Source: Paroceanicella profunda
GTDB lineage: Bacteria; Pseudomonadota; Alphaproteobacteria; Rhodobacterales; Rhodobacteraceae
Assembly: GCF_005887635.2 (NCBI RefSeq)
Contig: NZ_CP040819.1
Span: 186,001-250,000 of the forward strand
Reading direction: 5' to 3'
Length of the DNA stretch: 64,000 bases
The notes under the pieces are model-generated. The model was not told where the DNA came from. It ran no database searches and worked only from the letters and a program-made list of their open reading frames with translations. The position numbers and the translations under genes were made by a program. The first letter of the stretch is position 1. Each line of letters begins with the position of its first letter. Below, one piece after another: positions 24,813 through 32,953 of this stretch.

Positions 24813-25670
24813 ATGACACATCCCGACATTCCCGGCATCGGCGGGCGCGACGGTTTCGGCTGGAAGCCGGTCACCGATTGGGACGCCGCCTATTCCAACA
24901 CCGGCGCCATTCCCGGAGGCATGGACTATCCCGCGCGCTGGGTGGCGCAGGCCGCCGCCTTCCGGGCCTCCGCCCGCATGGAGGCGGACATCGCCTATGG
25001 CGACACGCCGCGGGAGCGGCTGGACCTGTTCCTGCCCGAGGGCCGGCCGAAGGGCCTCGCGATCATCGTGCACGGCGGGTTCTGGCTGGCCTTCGACAAG
25101 TCCGTCTGGTCGCATCTCGCGGCGGGTCCGCTGGCGCGGGGCTGGGCGGTGGCGATGCCGAGCTACACGCTGGCGCCCGAGGCGCGGATCTCGCGCATCA
25201 CCGCCGAGGTGGGCCGGGCCATCGCCTGTTCCGCGGCGCGGGTGGAGGGGCCGATCCGGCTCACCGGGCATTCGGCGGGCGGCCACCTGGTCTCGCGCAT
25301 GGTGTGCGAGGACGGCCCGCTGCCGGAAGACGTGCTGGCGCGGCTGGAAAGGGTGATCTCCGTCAGCGGGTTGCATGACCTGCGCCCGCTGATGAACTGC
25401 GAGATGAACACCGGGCTGAAGCTCGATCTCGCCGAGGCCACCGCCGAGAGCGCCGCACTGCACCGGCCGGTTCCGGGCAAGCAGATCACCGCCTGGGTGG
25501 GCGGCGACGAGCTGCCGGAGTTCCTGCGCCAGAACGACCTGCTCGCCAGTGTCTGGACCGGGCTCGGCGCGGCCGTGACCTGCCACCACGAACCGGGGCG
25601 CCACCATTTCGACGTGATCGCCGATCTCACGGACGCGGACGCCCCGCTCACCCGGGCTCTGCTGGGCTGA
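24813..25670 (+). CDS. alpha/beta hydrolase, arylformamidase (kynurenine formamidase)-like
   Basis: 285 residues from ATG 24813, AGGAG seven bases upstream. The HGGFW oxyanion motif, followed by SVWSHLAAGPLARGWAV, is characteristic of BNA7-type kynurenine formamidases. The nucleophile Ser is in GHSAGGH, and the acid and base are probably the Asp of VGGDELPE and the His in GRHHFDV. Beside an anthranilate pathway it could release formate from N-formylkynurenine or N-formylanthranilate and so feed 2-aminobenzoate into the operon. That link is inferred. Its 3' end overlaps the convergent antiporter gene by 23 bases. Confidence 0.75.
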   Translation: MTHPDIPGIGGRDGFGWKPVTDWDAAYSNTGAIPGGMDYPARWVAQAAAFRASARMEADIAYGDTPRERLDLFLPEGRPKGLAIIVHGGFWLAFDKSVWSHLAAGPLARGWAVAMPSYTLAPEARISRITAEVGRAIACSAARVEGPIRLTGHSAGGHLVSRMVCEDGPLPEDVLARLERVISVSGLHDLRPLMNCEMNTGLKLDLAEATAESAALHRPVPGKQITAWVGGDELPEFLRQNDLLASVWTGLGAAVTCHHEPGRHHFDVIADLTDADAPLTRALLG

Positions 25671-28245
25671 GCGCGGGGCGACCCCGCTCTGCGGATACCG
25701 TGTCCGCGGGAAGCGGGGCGGGTTCCGGGGCCGGCAGGTTCGCGCGCGGCCGCCGGCTGCTGTGGCCGCGGGCCAGCCGCTGTTCCGCCGCATCGCGGAT
25801 CGCGGCGCCGATCTCCGGGTCGGCGCGGGCGAGGCGCTTGAATTCCTGCCGCGAGAGGGTGAGCAGGCGGCACAGGCCGAGCGAGACCACGCTGGTCTCG
25901 CGCCGGCCCGTGGGCGAGACGATGGCCCGTCCGCCGAAGAAATCCCCGCTGCCCAGCCGCACCGGGCGCTCCGCGCCGCGCACCTCCACCGCGCCGTCGG
26001 CCAGGAAGAACATCCGGTCTTCCCGCGCGCCCTGGTGGACGATCACCTCGTCATGCGTGGTGAAGCGGGTGCGCAGCTTGCGCGCCACCTTCTCGCGCTG
26101 CGCGGGGGAGAGGGCGGCGAAGATCGGCGCGCGTTGCAGCAGCTCCGCCCCGGGGCGGGCGAGGTCGAGCCGCGGGCGGGCACCCAGCCGGCGCTCGCGC
26201 CGGTCCAGCCCGCGCGAGAGATCGGTGTGCAGCTCCGGGCCGATCACGCCGTCGCGGAACAGCCGGTCGTATTCCTGGCGCTCCCGGCGCAGCGCGGCGC
26301 GGGCGATCAGCGCCCGGTCCAGCGCCGCGGCATAGACGGGGTACTGCAGCTCCACCGCGCCGATCGCGGCCTCCACCGCCTCGGTGCGCCGGGCGAGAAG
26401 GCCGCGGAGGTTCTCCGCCACGTCCCCGCCCACCATCGGCGCCAGCCGCTCGCGCGCGAAGGCGTCCAGGATGCCGAGGTGGCGTTCGCTCTCCAGCATC
26501 ATGGCCAGGTGCAGCTCGATGGCCGCGCGCAGCGGCCGGTCCCAGCCCAGCCGGCGTTGCAGGAACACCGCGCTGCGCATGTAGGGCGGATGCCGCAGGC
26601 CGCGCTCGTAGGCGGCCCGGTAGCCGGAGCGGCTGGATTGGCGGGCGCTGTCGGAGATGCGGTCGGCCTGCAGGCGCAGGCGCATGGTCACGCGCGGCCC
26701 GGTGGCGCCGGCCTCGAAGCCGCGCCGCACCAGCCGCTCCTCCTGGGCGCAGAGGATGGCGAGGCCGAGGCGCAGCCGCCGCCCGAACAGGATCTGCCCG
26801 CCGCGGGCGCGCCCGCGCGCATCGGCCTGGGCGGCGTTGAGGTCCTCCTCCACCTCGGCGCGGGTCTGCGCGTCGAGGCGGCGCAGCTGGGCGAGGTCTC
26901 CCACCACCTCCTTCACCCGGGCGAAGGAGCCCTCCACGATGCGCTCGCGCAGCGCCAGGTCCTCCAGCGACAGCCGGTCCAGCCCCAGCCTGCGGGTGAC
27001 CCAGGCCAGGGTGGAGGCGTTCAGCACCAGGGTGAGCAGCGCGTAGCCGGCCGCCATGGCGCCGACCAGCCGGGCGTCGTCTCCCAGTGCCGGCAGGTTC
27101 CCCAGCGACAGCGCCAGAACCAGCGTGACCGCCCCGCGCACCCCGCCCCACAGCACCAGGACCTTCTGCGGCTGGGTGATGGGCGTGGCCAGCCCCGCCC
27201 GGTCCATCAGCGGCAGCACGCCCCAGAGCACCACCGCCCGCGCCGCCAGCGCGCCGAGATAGACCGGCACCAGCAGAAGCGCCTGCCAGCCCTCCAGCGC
27301 CACCAGCATGCCGGGGGTGAGGGCAGAGACCAGCAGCAGGATGAGCCCGCTGGCCCAGAAGCCGATCTGCTGCCAGATCGCCGTCACCGTGCTCCAGTTC
27401 CGCGGCCCCATGCGCACGTAGCTCACCGACCCGGTGGCCAGCCCGGCGAAGACCACCGCCACCACGCCGGAGGCGCCGAACACCTCCTCCGCCAGGATGA
27501 AGGCGCCGTAGGCGACCGCGAGGGTGAGCGAGACCTCCGCCGCCGTGGAGCCGCGCAGCAGCGGGTAGAGCCGCGAGCCCAGCCACGCCGTGCCCAGCCC
27601 GGTGAGCGCGCCTATGGAGAAGGTGCGCGCGAAACCCGCCGCGAGCCCGCCGGGCGTGAGCGTGTCCGGCCCCAGCGCCGCGGCGCCGAGCAACAGGCTG
27701 AAGATGGTGATGGCGGCGGCATCGTTGAGCAGGCTCTCGCCCTCCAGGATCACCAGCAGCCGCCGCTGCGCGCCGATCTCGCGGAAGGTGCTCACCACCG
27801 CCGCGGGGTCCGTGGTGGCCACGGCGGCGCCGATCAGCAGCGCCGGGATCAGCGCCAGCGGCGACACCCACCACAGCAGCATCCCCACCACCGCCGTGGC
27901 CACTACCACCGCCAGCACCGCCATGATGAGCACGATGGGCAGTTCGTCGAGCATGCGGCGCACGTTCACCGCCAGCGCCATCTCGAACAGCAGCGGCGGC
28001 AGGAAGACATAGAGCAGCGCGCTGCTGTCGAGCGAGATCTGGTGCAGGAACCAGAAGTCATACGGGTCCAGCGTGGCGCCGGAGAGGGTGATGTCGGCCC
28101 CCGACATCACCGCGCCATAGGCAAGCCCGGCGCCCGCCAGCACCACCGGCAGCGGCACCGACAGCCAGCGGGCCAGGGGCACGGCAAGCGCGAGGAAGGT
28201 GAGGATGCCCGCCAGCCCGAGCAGGGCGAAGGAGATCAGTTCCAT
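25648..28245 (-). CDS. Na+/H+ antiporter (NhaP/SOS1-like) with C-terminal cyclic-nucleotide-binding-type domain
   Basis: 865 residues from ATG 28245. The N-terminal 430 or so residues are a CPA1 antiporter with about 12 membrane helices. The ion-path motifs are ATTDPAAVV (Asp) and ESLLNDA, and a late GGVRGAVTLVLALSL segment follows. A long, mostly helical cytosolic region (about 440-700) precedes a CNMP-type domain (about 705-800: APIFAALSPAQREKVA, GDFFGGRAIV). The layout resembles plant SOS1 and long bacterial NhaP proteins. The phosphate-cassette Glu/Arg for cAMP is not clearly conserved, so ligand binding is uncertain. A 205-residue upstream in-frame extension lacks support and was rejected. 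Confidence 0.85.
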   Translation of the reverse strand: MELISFALLGLAGILTFLALAVPLARWLSVPLPVVLAGAGLAYGAVMSGADITLSGATLDPYDFWFLHQISLDSSALLYVFLPPLLFEMALAVNVRRMLDELPIVLIMAVLAVVVATAVVGMLLWWVSPLALIPALLIGAAVATTDPAAVVSTFREIGAQRRLLVILEGESLLNDAAAITIFSLLLGAAALGPDTLTPGGLAAGFARTFSIGALTGLGTAWLGSRLYPLLRGSTAAEVSLTLAVAYGAFILAEEVFGASGVVAVVFAGLATGSVSYVRMGPRNWSTVTAIWQQIGFWASGLILLLVSALTPGMLVALEGWQALLLVPVYLGALAARAVVLWGVLPLMDRAGLATPITQPQKVLVLWGGVRGAVTLVLALSLGNLPALGDDARLVGAMAAGYALLTLVLNASTLAWVTRRLGLDRLSLEDLALRERIVEGSFARVKEVVGDLAQLRRLDAQTRAEVEEDLNAAQADARGRARGGQILFGRRLRLGLAILCAQEERLVRRGFEAGATGPRVTMRLRLQADRISDSARQSSRSGYRAAYERGLRHPPYMRSAVFLQRRLGWDRPLRAAIELHLAMMLESERHLGILDAFARERLAPMVGGDVAENLRGLLARRTEAVEAAIGAVELQYPVYAAALDRALIARAALRRERQEYDRLFRDGVIGPELHTDLSRGLDRRERRLGARPRLDLARPGAELLQRAPIFAALSPAQREKVARKLRTRFTTHDEVIVHQGAREDRMFFLADGAVEVRGAERPVRLGSGDFFGGRAIVSPTGRRETSVVSLGLCRLLTLSRQEFKRLARADPEIGAAIRDAAEQRLARGHSSRRPRANLPAPEPAPLPADTVSAERGRPALSPAEPG

Positions 28246-28478
28246 GACACGGCGAGGCGCGGGCGGGCCGGGCGGCGCGGGCCGGGGCGTCGGGCTGCAG
28301 GGCGGGATGCGGAACGGGAAACGGAAGGATGCACGGACACGGGGATGAGCCGACCTCGGATCTGGACTGGTGGTGAAACGCCGGTTGTGCGGCGCAACAG
28401 AACATAGGCGCCCGCCCCCGGAAATCCACATTTCCCGGTCACGCTTTCGCGTGCGATCGCGAGGGACATTGACCGCGC

Positions 28479-28512
28479 GCGCAGTTGCAGCACATAAAGG
28501 TGGCAACTGCGC
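28479..28512. promoter_or_regulatory. perfect inverted repeat and candidate promoter before the bufferin operon
   Basis: GCGCAGTTGC (28479-28488) and GCAACTGCGC (28503-28512) are perfect inverted repeats 14 bases apart. The spacer contains ACATAAAG, which could act as a -10 behind TTGACC at 28469-28474 (17-base spacing). An activator or repressor binding both arms would straddle the promoter. This is the only structured element in the 28246-28671 gap. Confidence 0.5.
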
Positions 28513-28671
28513 GGGGCAGACGGCCCCCCGGATGTCGCGGCCCCCGGGGGCGCCGATGCCGGAATGGTCCGCAATCCCCCCGTGCCACAGGTTCGTGCCC
28601 CGGCCGCCCCGTTCCGGCGGGCCGGCCACACGAATGAAACCGGAAAAGACATCCGAGGGACGAGACAGGAC

Positions 28672-29016
28672 ATGAGCAGCCGAAGCTCCGCGACCAACAC
28701 CGCCCTGCTGGCCAGCGCCGTGGCGACCGCCCTTGCCGGGGCCGCCTCCGCCACGCCGCCGATGAAGGACAAGGAGCAGTGCTTCGGCATCGCCCTTGCC
28801 GGGCAGAACGACTGCGCCGCCGGCCCGGGAACCAACTGCGCCGGCACCGCCAGCGTGCATTTCCAGGGCAATGCGTGGAAATGGGTGCCGGAGGGCGACT
28901 GCCTGAAATACGGCGCCCCGGGCGCGACTGCCGACTACATGATGTACGGCGGACGCCGCGGCTCGCTGGAGCCGCTGGACCGCGACCTGCCGGACACCGC
29001 AGAAGGGAACAGCTGA
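28672..29016 (+). CDS. bufA1: bufferin-type precursor, DUF2282 (BufA1)
   Basis: 114 residues from ATG 28672. Signal peptide about 1-27 (cleavage after GAASA), then a short domain with four Cys (37, 48, 56, 77) in the DUF2282 arrangement: KEQCFG, NDCAAG, NCAGT, GDCLKYG. BufA proteins are exported ribosomal peptides whose core Cys are converted, reportedly to thiooxazoles, by the BufB/BufC enzyme so that they bind excess copper. The two modification genes follow at once. The tail after residue 80 is longer and more charged than the core. Confidence 0.85.
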   Translation: MSSRSSATNTALLASAVATALAGAASATPPMKDKEQCFGIALAGQNDCAAGPGTNCAGTASVHFQGNAWKWVPEGDCLKYGAPGATADYMMYGGRRGSLEPLDRDLPDTAEGNS

Positions 29017-29021
29017 CCCGC

Positions 29022-29909
29022 ATGACAGCCCTGCCCGCCCGCGCCGGCGTTTCCTTCCGACACGAGCATGCCCGCGGCATCCTCGCGCGCCGGCCCGATA
29101 TCGGCTGGTTCGAGGTGCACGCGGAAAACTACATGGGCGCGGGCGGTCCGCCGCACCGGCTGCTCACCGCGCTGCGCGCGCACTGGCCGGTGTCGCTGCA
29201 CGGGGTGGGCCTGTCGATCGGCGGCGAGGGGCCGCTGGACCGGGGCCATCTCGCGCGGCTGGCCGGGCTGGTGGAGCGCTATGCGCCGGCCAGCTTCTCC
29301 GAGCATCTCGCCTGGTCCTCGCACGAGGGCACGGCCTTCAACGACCTCCTGCCCCTGCCCTACACCGAGGAGGCGCTGGCGCGCATCTGTGCCCATGTCG
29401 ACCAGGTTCAGGAGGCGCTGGGGATGCGGATGCTGCTGGAGAACCCCACCTCCTACGCGCATCTGCCCGGGTCCGACATCCCGGAGACCGAGTTCCTCGC
29501 CGCCATCGCCCGCACCACCGGCTGCGGGCTGCTGCTCGACGTGAACAACGTGCACATCTCCGCCACCAATCTCGGCTTCGACGCCGGCGCCTACCTCGAC
29601 GCGTTTCCGCTGGCCGAGGTGGGGGAGATCCACCTCGCCGGGCATTGCGTGGAGATCGCGGCGGACGGAACCCGCCTGCTGCTCGACAGCCATGACCGCC
29701 CGGTGGCCGAGGCGGTGTGGCAGCTCTTCGCCGGGGTGATCGCGCGCACCGGCCCGGTGCCGACGCTGGTGGAATGGGATGCGGACATCCCGGACTGGCC
29801 AGAGCTTGCCGCCGAGGCCGCCACGGTCGACCGGCTGCTGGCCGAGGCCGCCGCGGCCAGTGCCCCCGGCGCGCGCGGCCCCGCCGTCCCCGCGCTCACC
29901 GATGACTGA
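29022..29909 (+). CDS. bufB: bufferin maturation oxidase, DUF692 multinuclear non-heme iron enzyme (BufB)
   Basis: 295-residue TIM-barrel MNIO protein starting 5 bases after bufA1. Iron-ligand-bearing stretches are conserved: [53 protein letters not shown] and VEWDADIP. These supply the His/Glu/Asp/Asn set for two or three irons. It modifies Cys of BufA together with the BufC partner, whose gene overlaps its stop by 8 bases. DUF692 is diagnostic in this context. Confidence 0.9.
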   Translation: MTALPARAGVSFRHEHARGILARRPDIGWFEVHAENYMGAGGPPHRLLTALRAHWPVSLHGVGLSIGGEGPLDRGHLARLAGLVERYAPASFSEHLAWSSHEGTAFNDLLPLPYTEEALARICAHVDQVQEALGMRMLLENPTSYAHLPGSDIPETEFLAAIARTTGCGLLLDVNNVHISATNLGFDAGAYLDAFPLAEVGEIHLAGHCVEIAADGTRLLLDSHDRPVAEAVWQLFAGVIARTGPVPTLVEWDADIPDWPELAAEAATVDRLLAEAAAASAPGARGPAVPALTDD

Positions 29910-30669
29910 CGTGGCTGGCCCGCCTGCCCCCGCGAGCTTCCAGAGCCGTGCCGCCGCGGCCCTGCGCGACCCCGCCGCGGTGCCTCCGGCGGACCCGGCG
30001 CGGTTCGGCATCTGGCGCAACAACGTGCGCGGCGCGGCCGCCGGCGCCCTGGCGGCCACCTACCCCGCGCTGCGCGCCCTCACCGGGCCGCGCTTCTTCG
30101 AGGCGATGTGCCAGGAACTGCTGCACGCGCATCCGCCCCGTTCCCCCGTGCTGCACGAATACGGCGCCGAGATGGCGGGCTTCGTGGCCGGCTTCCCGCC
30201 CCTCGCGCGCTATCCCTGGCTGGAGGGGGTGGCCCGGCTGGAATGGGCGCGCCTCAAGGCCTACCATGCGGCGGAAGCGCCGAGCCTCGGCCTCGGCGTG
30301 CTCGGCGCCCATGCGCCGCAGGCGCTGGCCGGGCTGCGCCTGCGCCTCCACCCGTCTTTCGCGCTGGTCGAGAGCGCCTGGCCGGTGGTGACCATCTGGG
30401 CGGAGACGACCGGCCGTGCCGACCCCTCGCAACCCGACATGAGCCGGGCCGAGGCAGGCCTCGTGCTGCGCCCGGACTGGGTGGTGGAGACCACCGCCAT
30501 CTCCCCCGCCCGCGCCGCCTTCCTGCGCTGCATCGCCGCCGGTGGCACGCTGGGCGCAGCCGCCGCCGCGGCCGGGCCGGACGCCGACCTCGCCGCGGAG
30601 ATCACTGCGCTCTTCGCCTCCGGCGTGGTGTCCGAAGTCTGCCCGGCGGAGGACGGCCCGACGGGCTGA
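29902..30669 (+). CDS. bufC: bufferin maturation partner, DUF2063 (BufC)
   Basis: 255 residues from ATG 29902. The N-terminal DUF2063 domain (about 12-100) shows the conserved [39 protein letters not shown] and [15 protein letters not shown]-terminal helical domain follows. It acts as the substrate-recognition partner of BufB. It is the last gene of the cluster; no BufD (DoxX) gene follows here, although a DoxX gene occurs at 54813. Confidence 0.87.
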   Translation: MTDVAGPPAPASFQSRAAAALRDPAAVPPADPARFGIWRNNVRGAAAGALAATYPALRALTGPRFFEAMCQELLHAHPPRSPVLHEYGAEMAGFVAGFPPLARYPWLEGVARLEWARLKAYHAAEAPSLGLGVLGAHAPQALAGLRLRLHPSFALVESAWPVVTIWAETTGRADPSQPDMSRAEAGLVLRPDWVVETTAISPARAAFLRCIAAGGTLGAAAAAAGPDADLAAEITALFASGVVSEVCPAEDGPTG

Positions 30670-30703
30670 AGCCGCCTCCGCGCCCGGCCCGTCCCCACCC
30701 CAC

Positions 30704-30856
30704 GCAGCGACCCGACACGCGCGGCGACCCGACACGCGCAGCGGCCCGACACGTGCAGCGGCCCGACACGTGCAGCGGCCCGGCACGTGCAGCGGGCCAA
30801 CACGCGCAGCGGGCCAACACGTGCAGCGGGCCAACACGCGCAGCCGCCCGATGCGC
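30704..30856. repeat. minisatellite: nine tandem 17-bp units
   Basis: Nine head-to-tail 17-base units of the form GCAGCGGCCCGACACGT, with no gaps. Units 1-2 read ..GACCCGACACGC, 3-5 ..GGCCCGACACGT, 6-8 ..GGGCCAACACG[C/T], and 9 is degraded. Variants are clustered, as expected for unit-by-unit duplication. It is non-coding and follows bufC by 34 bases. Confidence 0.9.
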
Positions 30857-31305
30857 GCGCCGCCCCTGGCCAGATGGGCGCGGGCAGGTTTGCGCGCAGG
30901 CGGAGGGCCGGGCGGGACGCACGCGGCCCCCGATCGGCGTTGCATCCGCGCGCGGCTGCGCGGAGCCCTTGCGCGGCGCCGCACGGGCTCTGCCGGCAGG
31001 ATGGCGCCTGGGAACATCGGCGGGTATCGGCGGACGGGGGCTTGCGGGTCGAACGCCACGGATCGCAGCCGGACCGGCCCGCGGTCACCACAGCTTCAGG
31101 GGGAGATGCGTGCAGCCGGCTGCCGCAGTGACGCACCACCGGGGCGGGGCCTCCGGGCTTGCCGCGCCCGCGTGGGCCAGCGAGGCCGGGGTTGCCCGCA
31201 TCCCCGCATCCCGACCCCGGGCAGCGCGGGCCGGGGGCACCCCCCGGCGAGGCGGTCGTCGGGCGCGGAGACGGGGGCGAGACCCCTGCCTCCGGCGCCG
31301 GGGTG
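30857..31305. other. non-coding gap after the minisatellite
   Basis: About 450 GC-rich bases between the 17-bp repeats and the stop of the convergent M20 peptidase. No ribosome site, protein motif or clear terminator was found. Confidence 0.5.
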
Positions 31306-32589
31306 TCACACGGCCTCGAGCCCGCACCATTCCGCGATGAACAGCGCGATGGAGAGCGTGGTGCGCTTGAGCGAGGACAGGCTCACGCTCTCGTCGAACC
31401 CGTGGCTGGCGCGGCTCTTCGCGCCGTAGCACAGGGTGGGGATGCCGTCGAACAGCGCATAGACGCGGGCGTCGAGATAGGCCAGCGAGCTGTGCGCGGT
31501 CAGCGGTTCGCCCATGGCGCTCTCATGGGCGCGGGCCAGGACGGCCTCGGCCTCGCTGCCCTCGGGCTGCACGTAGCCCTCGGCGAAGAAGCCGTTGAAG
31601 GTGACCTTCGGCAGGGTGTTGGCGAGGTAGCTGTCCGCCCGGGCGAAGGCGGTGATGTGGTCCTCGATCTCCTTCGCGCACTCGGCCACGTTCCAGCCCG
31701 GCAGGATCGAGATGCGGTAGTCGATGGTCGCCCAGCACGGCACGGAGGAGGCCCAGTCGCCACCGGCGATCTTGCCGATGTTGAGGTTCAGCGGGTGGTC
31801 GAAGCCGGCGAAGAGCGGATGCTCGGCCTTGCGGGCGTTCCACGACGCCTCCAGCTCGCGCAGCGCGGCGGTGACGCGCATCGCCGCGTCGATGGCATTC
31901 GCGCCGTCACCCATCTCCTGCACGTGCACGGGGAAGCCTTCCACGGCCACCTGGAACCACAGCACGCCCAGGTTGGCGCGGATGAGGCTCTCGCCCGTGG
32001 GCTCGGGGATCAGCGCCGCGTCGGCCTTGTAGCCGCGCAGATGGGTCATCAGGGCGCCGTTGCCGGTGCTCTCCTCCTCCACCACGGACTGGACGTAGCA
32101 GGTGCCGGCGGGCTGGTAGCCGGCGGCGCGCAGCGCGTCCAGCGCGCCGATCAGGCAGGCGAAACCGGACTTCATGTCGCCCGCGCCGCGGCCGTACATC
32201 CAGTCGCCCTCGATGGTCGCCGCGTAGGGCGGGTGCGTCCACATGTGCTCGGGGCCGGTGGGCACCACGTCCACATGGCCCTGCAGGATGACCGAACGTC
32301 CGGTCTCCTCCTTCGGCCGGTGGATGCCCACCACGATCGGCGCCTCGGAATGGGTGTCCGACCAGCGCCCCGCCCCGGGGTGGCGGGCCAGCGCCTCGCG
32401 GTCCATGTCGAACCGGTCCATCGCGTAGCCACGGGCCTTGAGGGTGCGGAAGATCAGGTCCTGCACGGTGTGCTCCTCACCGCGCTGGGAGGCGCAGGCC
32501 ACGAGAGCGGAGGTGAAGGCGATCTGGTCGTCGAATCCGGCCGAGACGGCGTCGGCGATCGTGTCGCGCAGGGTCTTGTCGAGAGCCAC
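31306..32589 (-). CDS. M20 family metallopeptidase (ArgE/DapE type)
   Basis: 427 residues from a GTG start chosen because AAGGAG lies nine bases before it; a 26-residue ATG extension lacks a site. Zinc ligands and catalytic residues of M20: GHVDVVP, GRGAGDMKSG, the Glu pair in VEEESTGNG, Asp/Glu in EPTGES, and the final His in KSRASHGFDE. It hydrolyses an N-acyl amino acid or short peptide. It is transcribed divergently from the peptide ABC importer, which points to use of imported peptides. Confidence 0.87.
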   Translation of the reverse strand: MALDKTLRDTIADAVSAGFDDQIAFTSALVACASQRGEEHTVQDLIFRTLKARGYAMDRFDMDREALARHPGAGRWSDTHSEAPIVVGIHRPKEETGRSVILQGHVDVVPTGPEHMWTHPPYAATIEGDWMYGRGAGDMKSGFACLIGALDALRAAGYQPAGTCYVQSVVEEESTGNGALMTHLRGYKADAALIPEPTGESLIRANLGVLWFQVAVEGFPVHVQEMGDGANAIDAAMRVTAALRELEASWNARKAEHPLFAGFDHPLNLNIGKIAGGDWASSVPCWATIDYRISILPGWNVAECAKEIEDHITAFARADSYLANTLPKVTFNGFFAEGYVQPEGSEAEAVLARAHESAMGEPLTAHSSLAYLDARVYALFDGIPTLCYGAKSRASHGFDESVSLSSLKRTTLSIALFIAEWCGLEAV

Positions 32590-32760
32590 GGGGCAATCTC
32601 CTTGAGGTGTCGGGAATGAGGTGTCTGAACCGGGGTGCCGGCCGCAACCGGCCGGCCCGGAGCGCATGCTGCCCCCGGGGGTCGTGCGGCGTCAAGCCTT
32701 GCGCCCGCGCGTCCGGGCCGCCTGTGCCCGCGAACGGGCCGACATTGCGCGAAACTGCAT

Positions 32761-32787
32761 ACATGCCGAGCGTGAGGCCCGGCATGT
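32761..32787. promoter_or_regulatory. inverted repeat between peptidase and ABC operon
   Basis: ACATGCCG (32761-32768) and CGGCATGT (32780-32787), perfect 8-bp arms 11 bases apart, in the divergent 32590-32953 region. Possible regulator site or small hairpin. Confidence 0.4.
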
Positions 32788-32819
32788 GCTCAAATTGCAG
32801 GCTTTAATAATCGTATTCG

Positions 32820-32838
32820 CAAAAATTATGAATTTTTG
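32820..32838. promoter_or_regulatory. 19-bp AT-rich palindrome in the divergent promoter region
   Basis: CAAAAATT and AATTTTTG form perfect arms around ATG, in a strikingly AT-rich island (32801-32850) between divergent peptidase and transporter genes. It is probably a regulator site near both promoters. No consensus -35/-10 pair could be fixed with confidence. Confidence 0.5.
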
Positions 32839-32953
32839 GTTTCACCTGCCGGGCGCGCTGCATAGGCTCGGTTTCAACAAGACAGGGCACCGAAGAGGAC
32901 CGGCCGCGTGGCCGGTGCAAGATCCTGTCGTTTTCCAGCAGGAAGGAGAATTC

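Noticed and set aside
25762..28407. 881-residue plus-strand open frame opposite the antiporter
   Set aside because: His/Gln/Arg-rich antisense shadow with no motif; the minus-strand antiporter is unambiguous.
28246..28860. N-terminal extension of the antiporter ORF (205 residues)
   Set aside because: Runs through the bufferin promoter repeat and bufA1, has no transmembrane or domain pattern, and the antiporter has a normal start at 28245.
30704..30856. CRISPR array
   Set aside because: 17-bp units abut directly with no spacers and no cas genes; it is a minisatellite.
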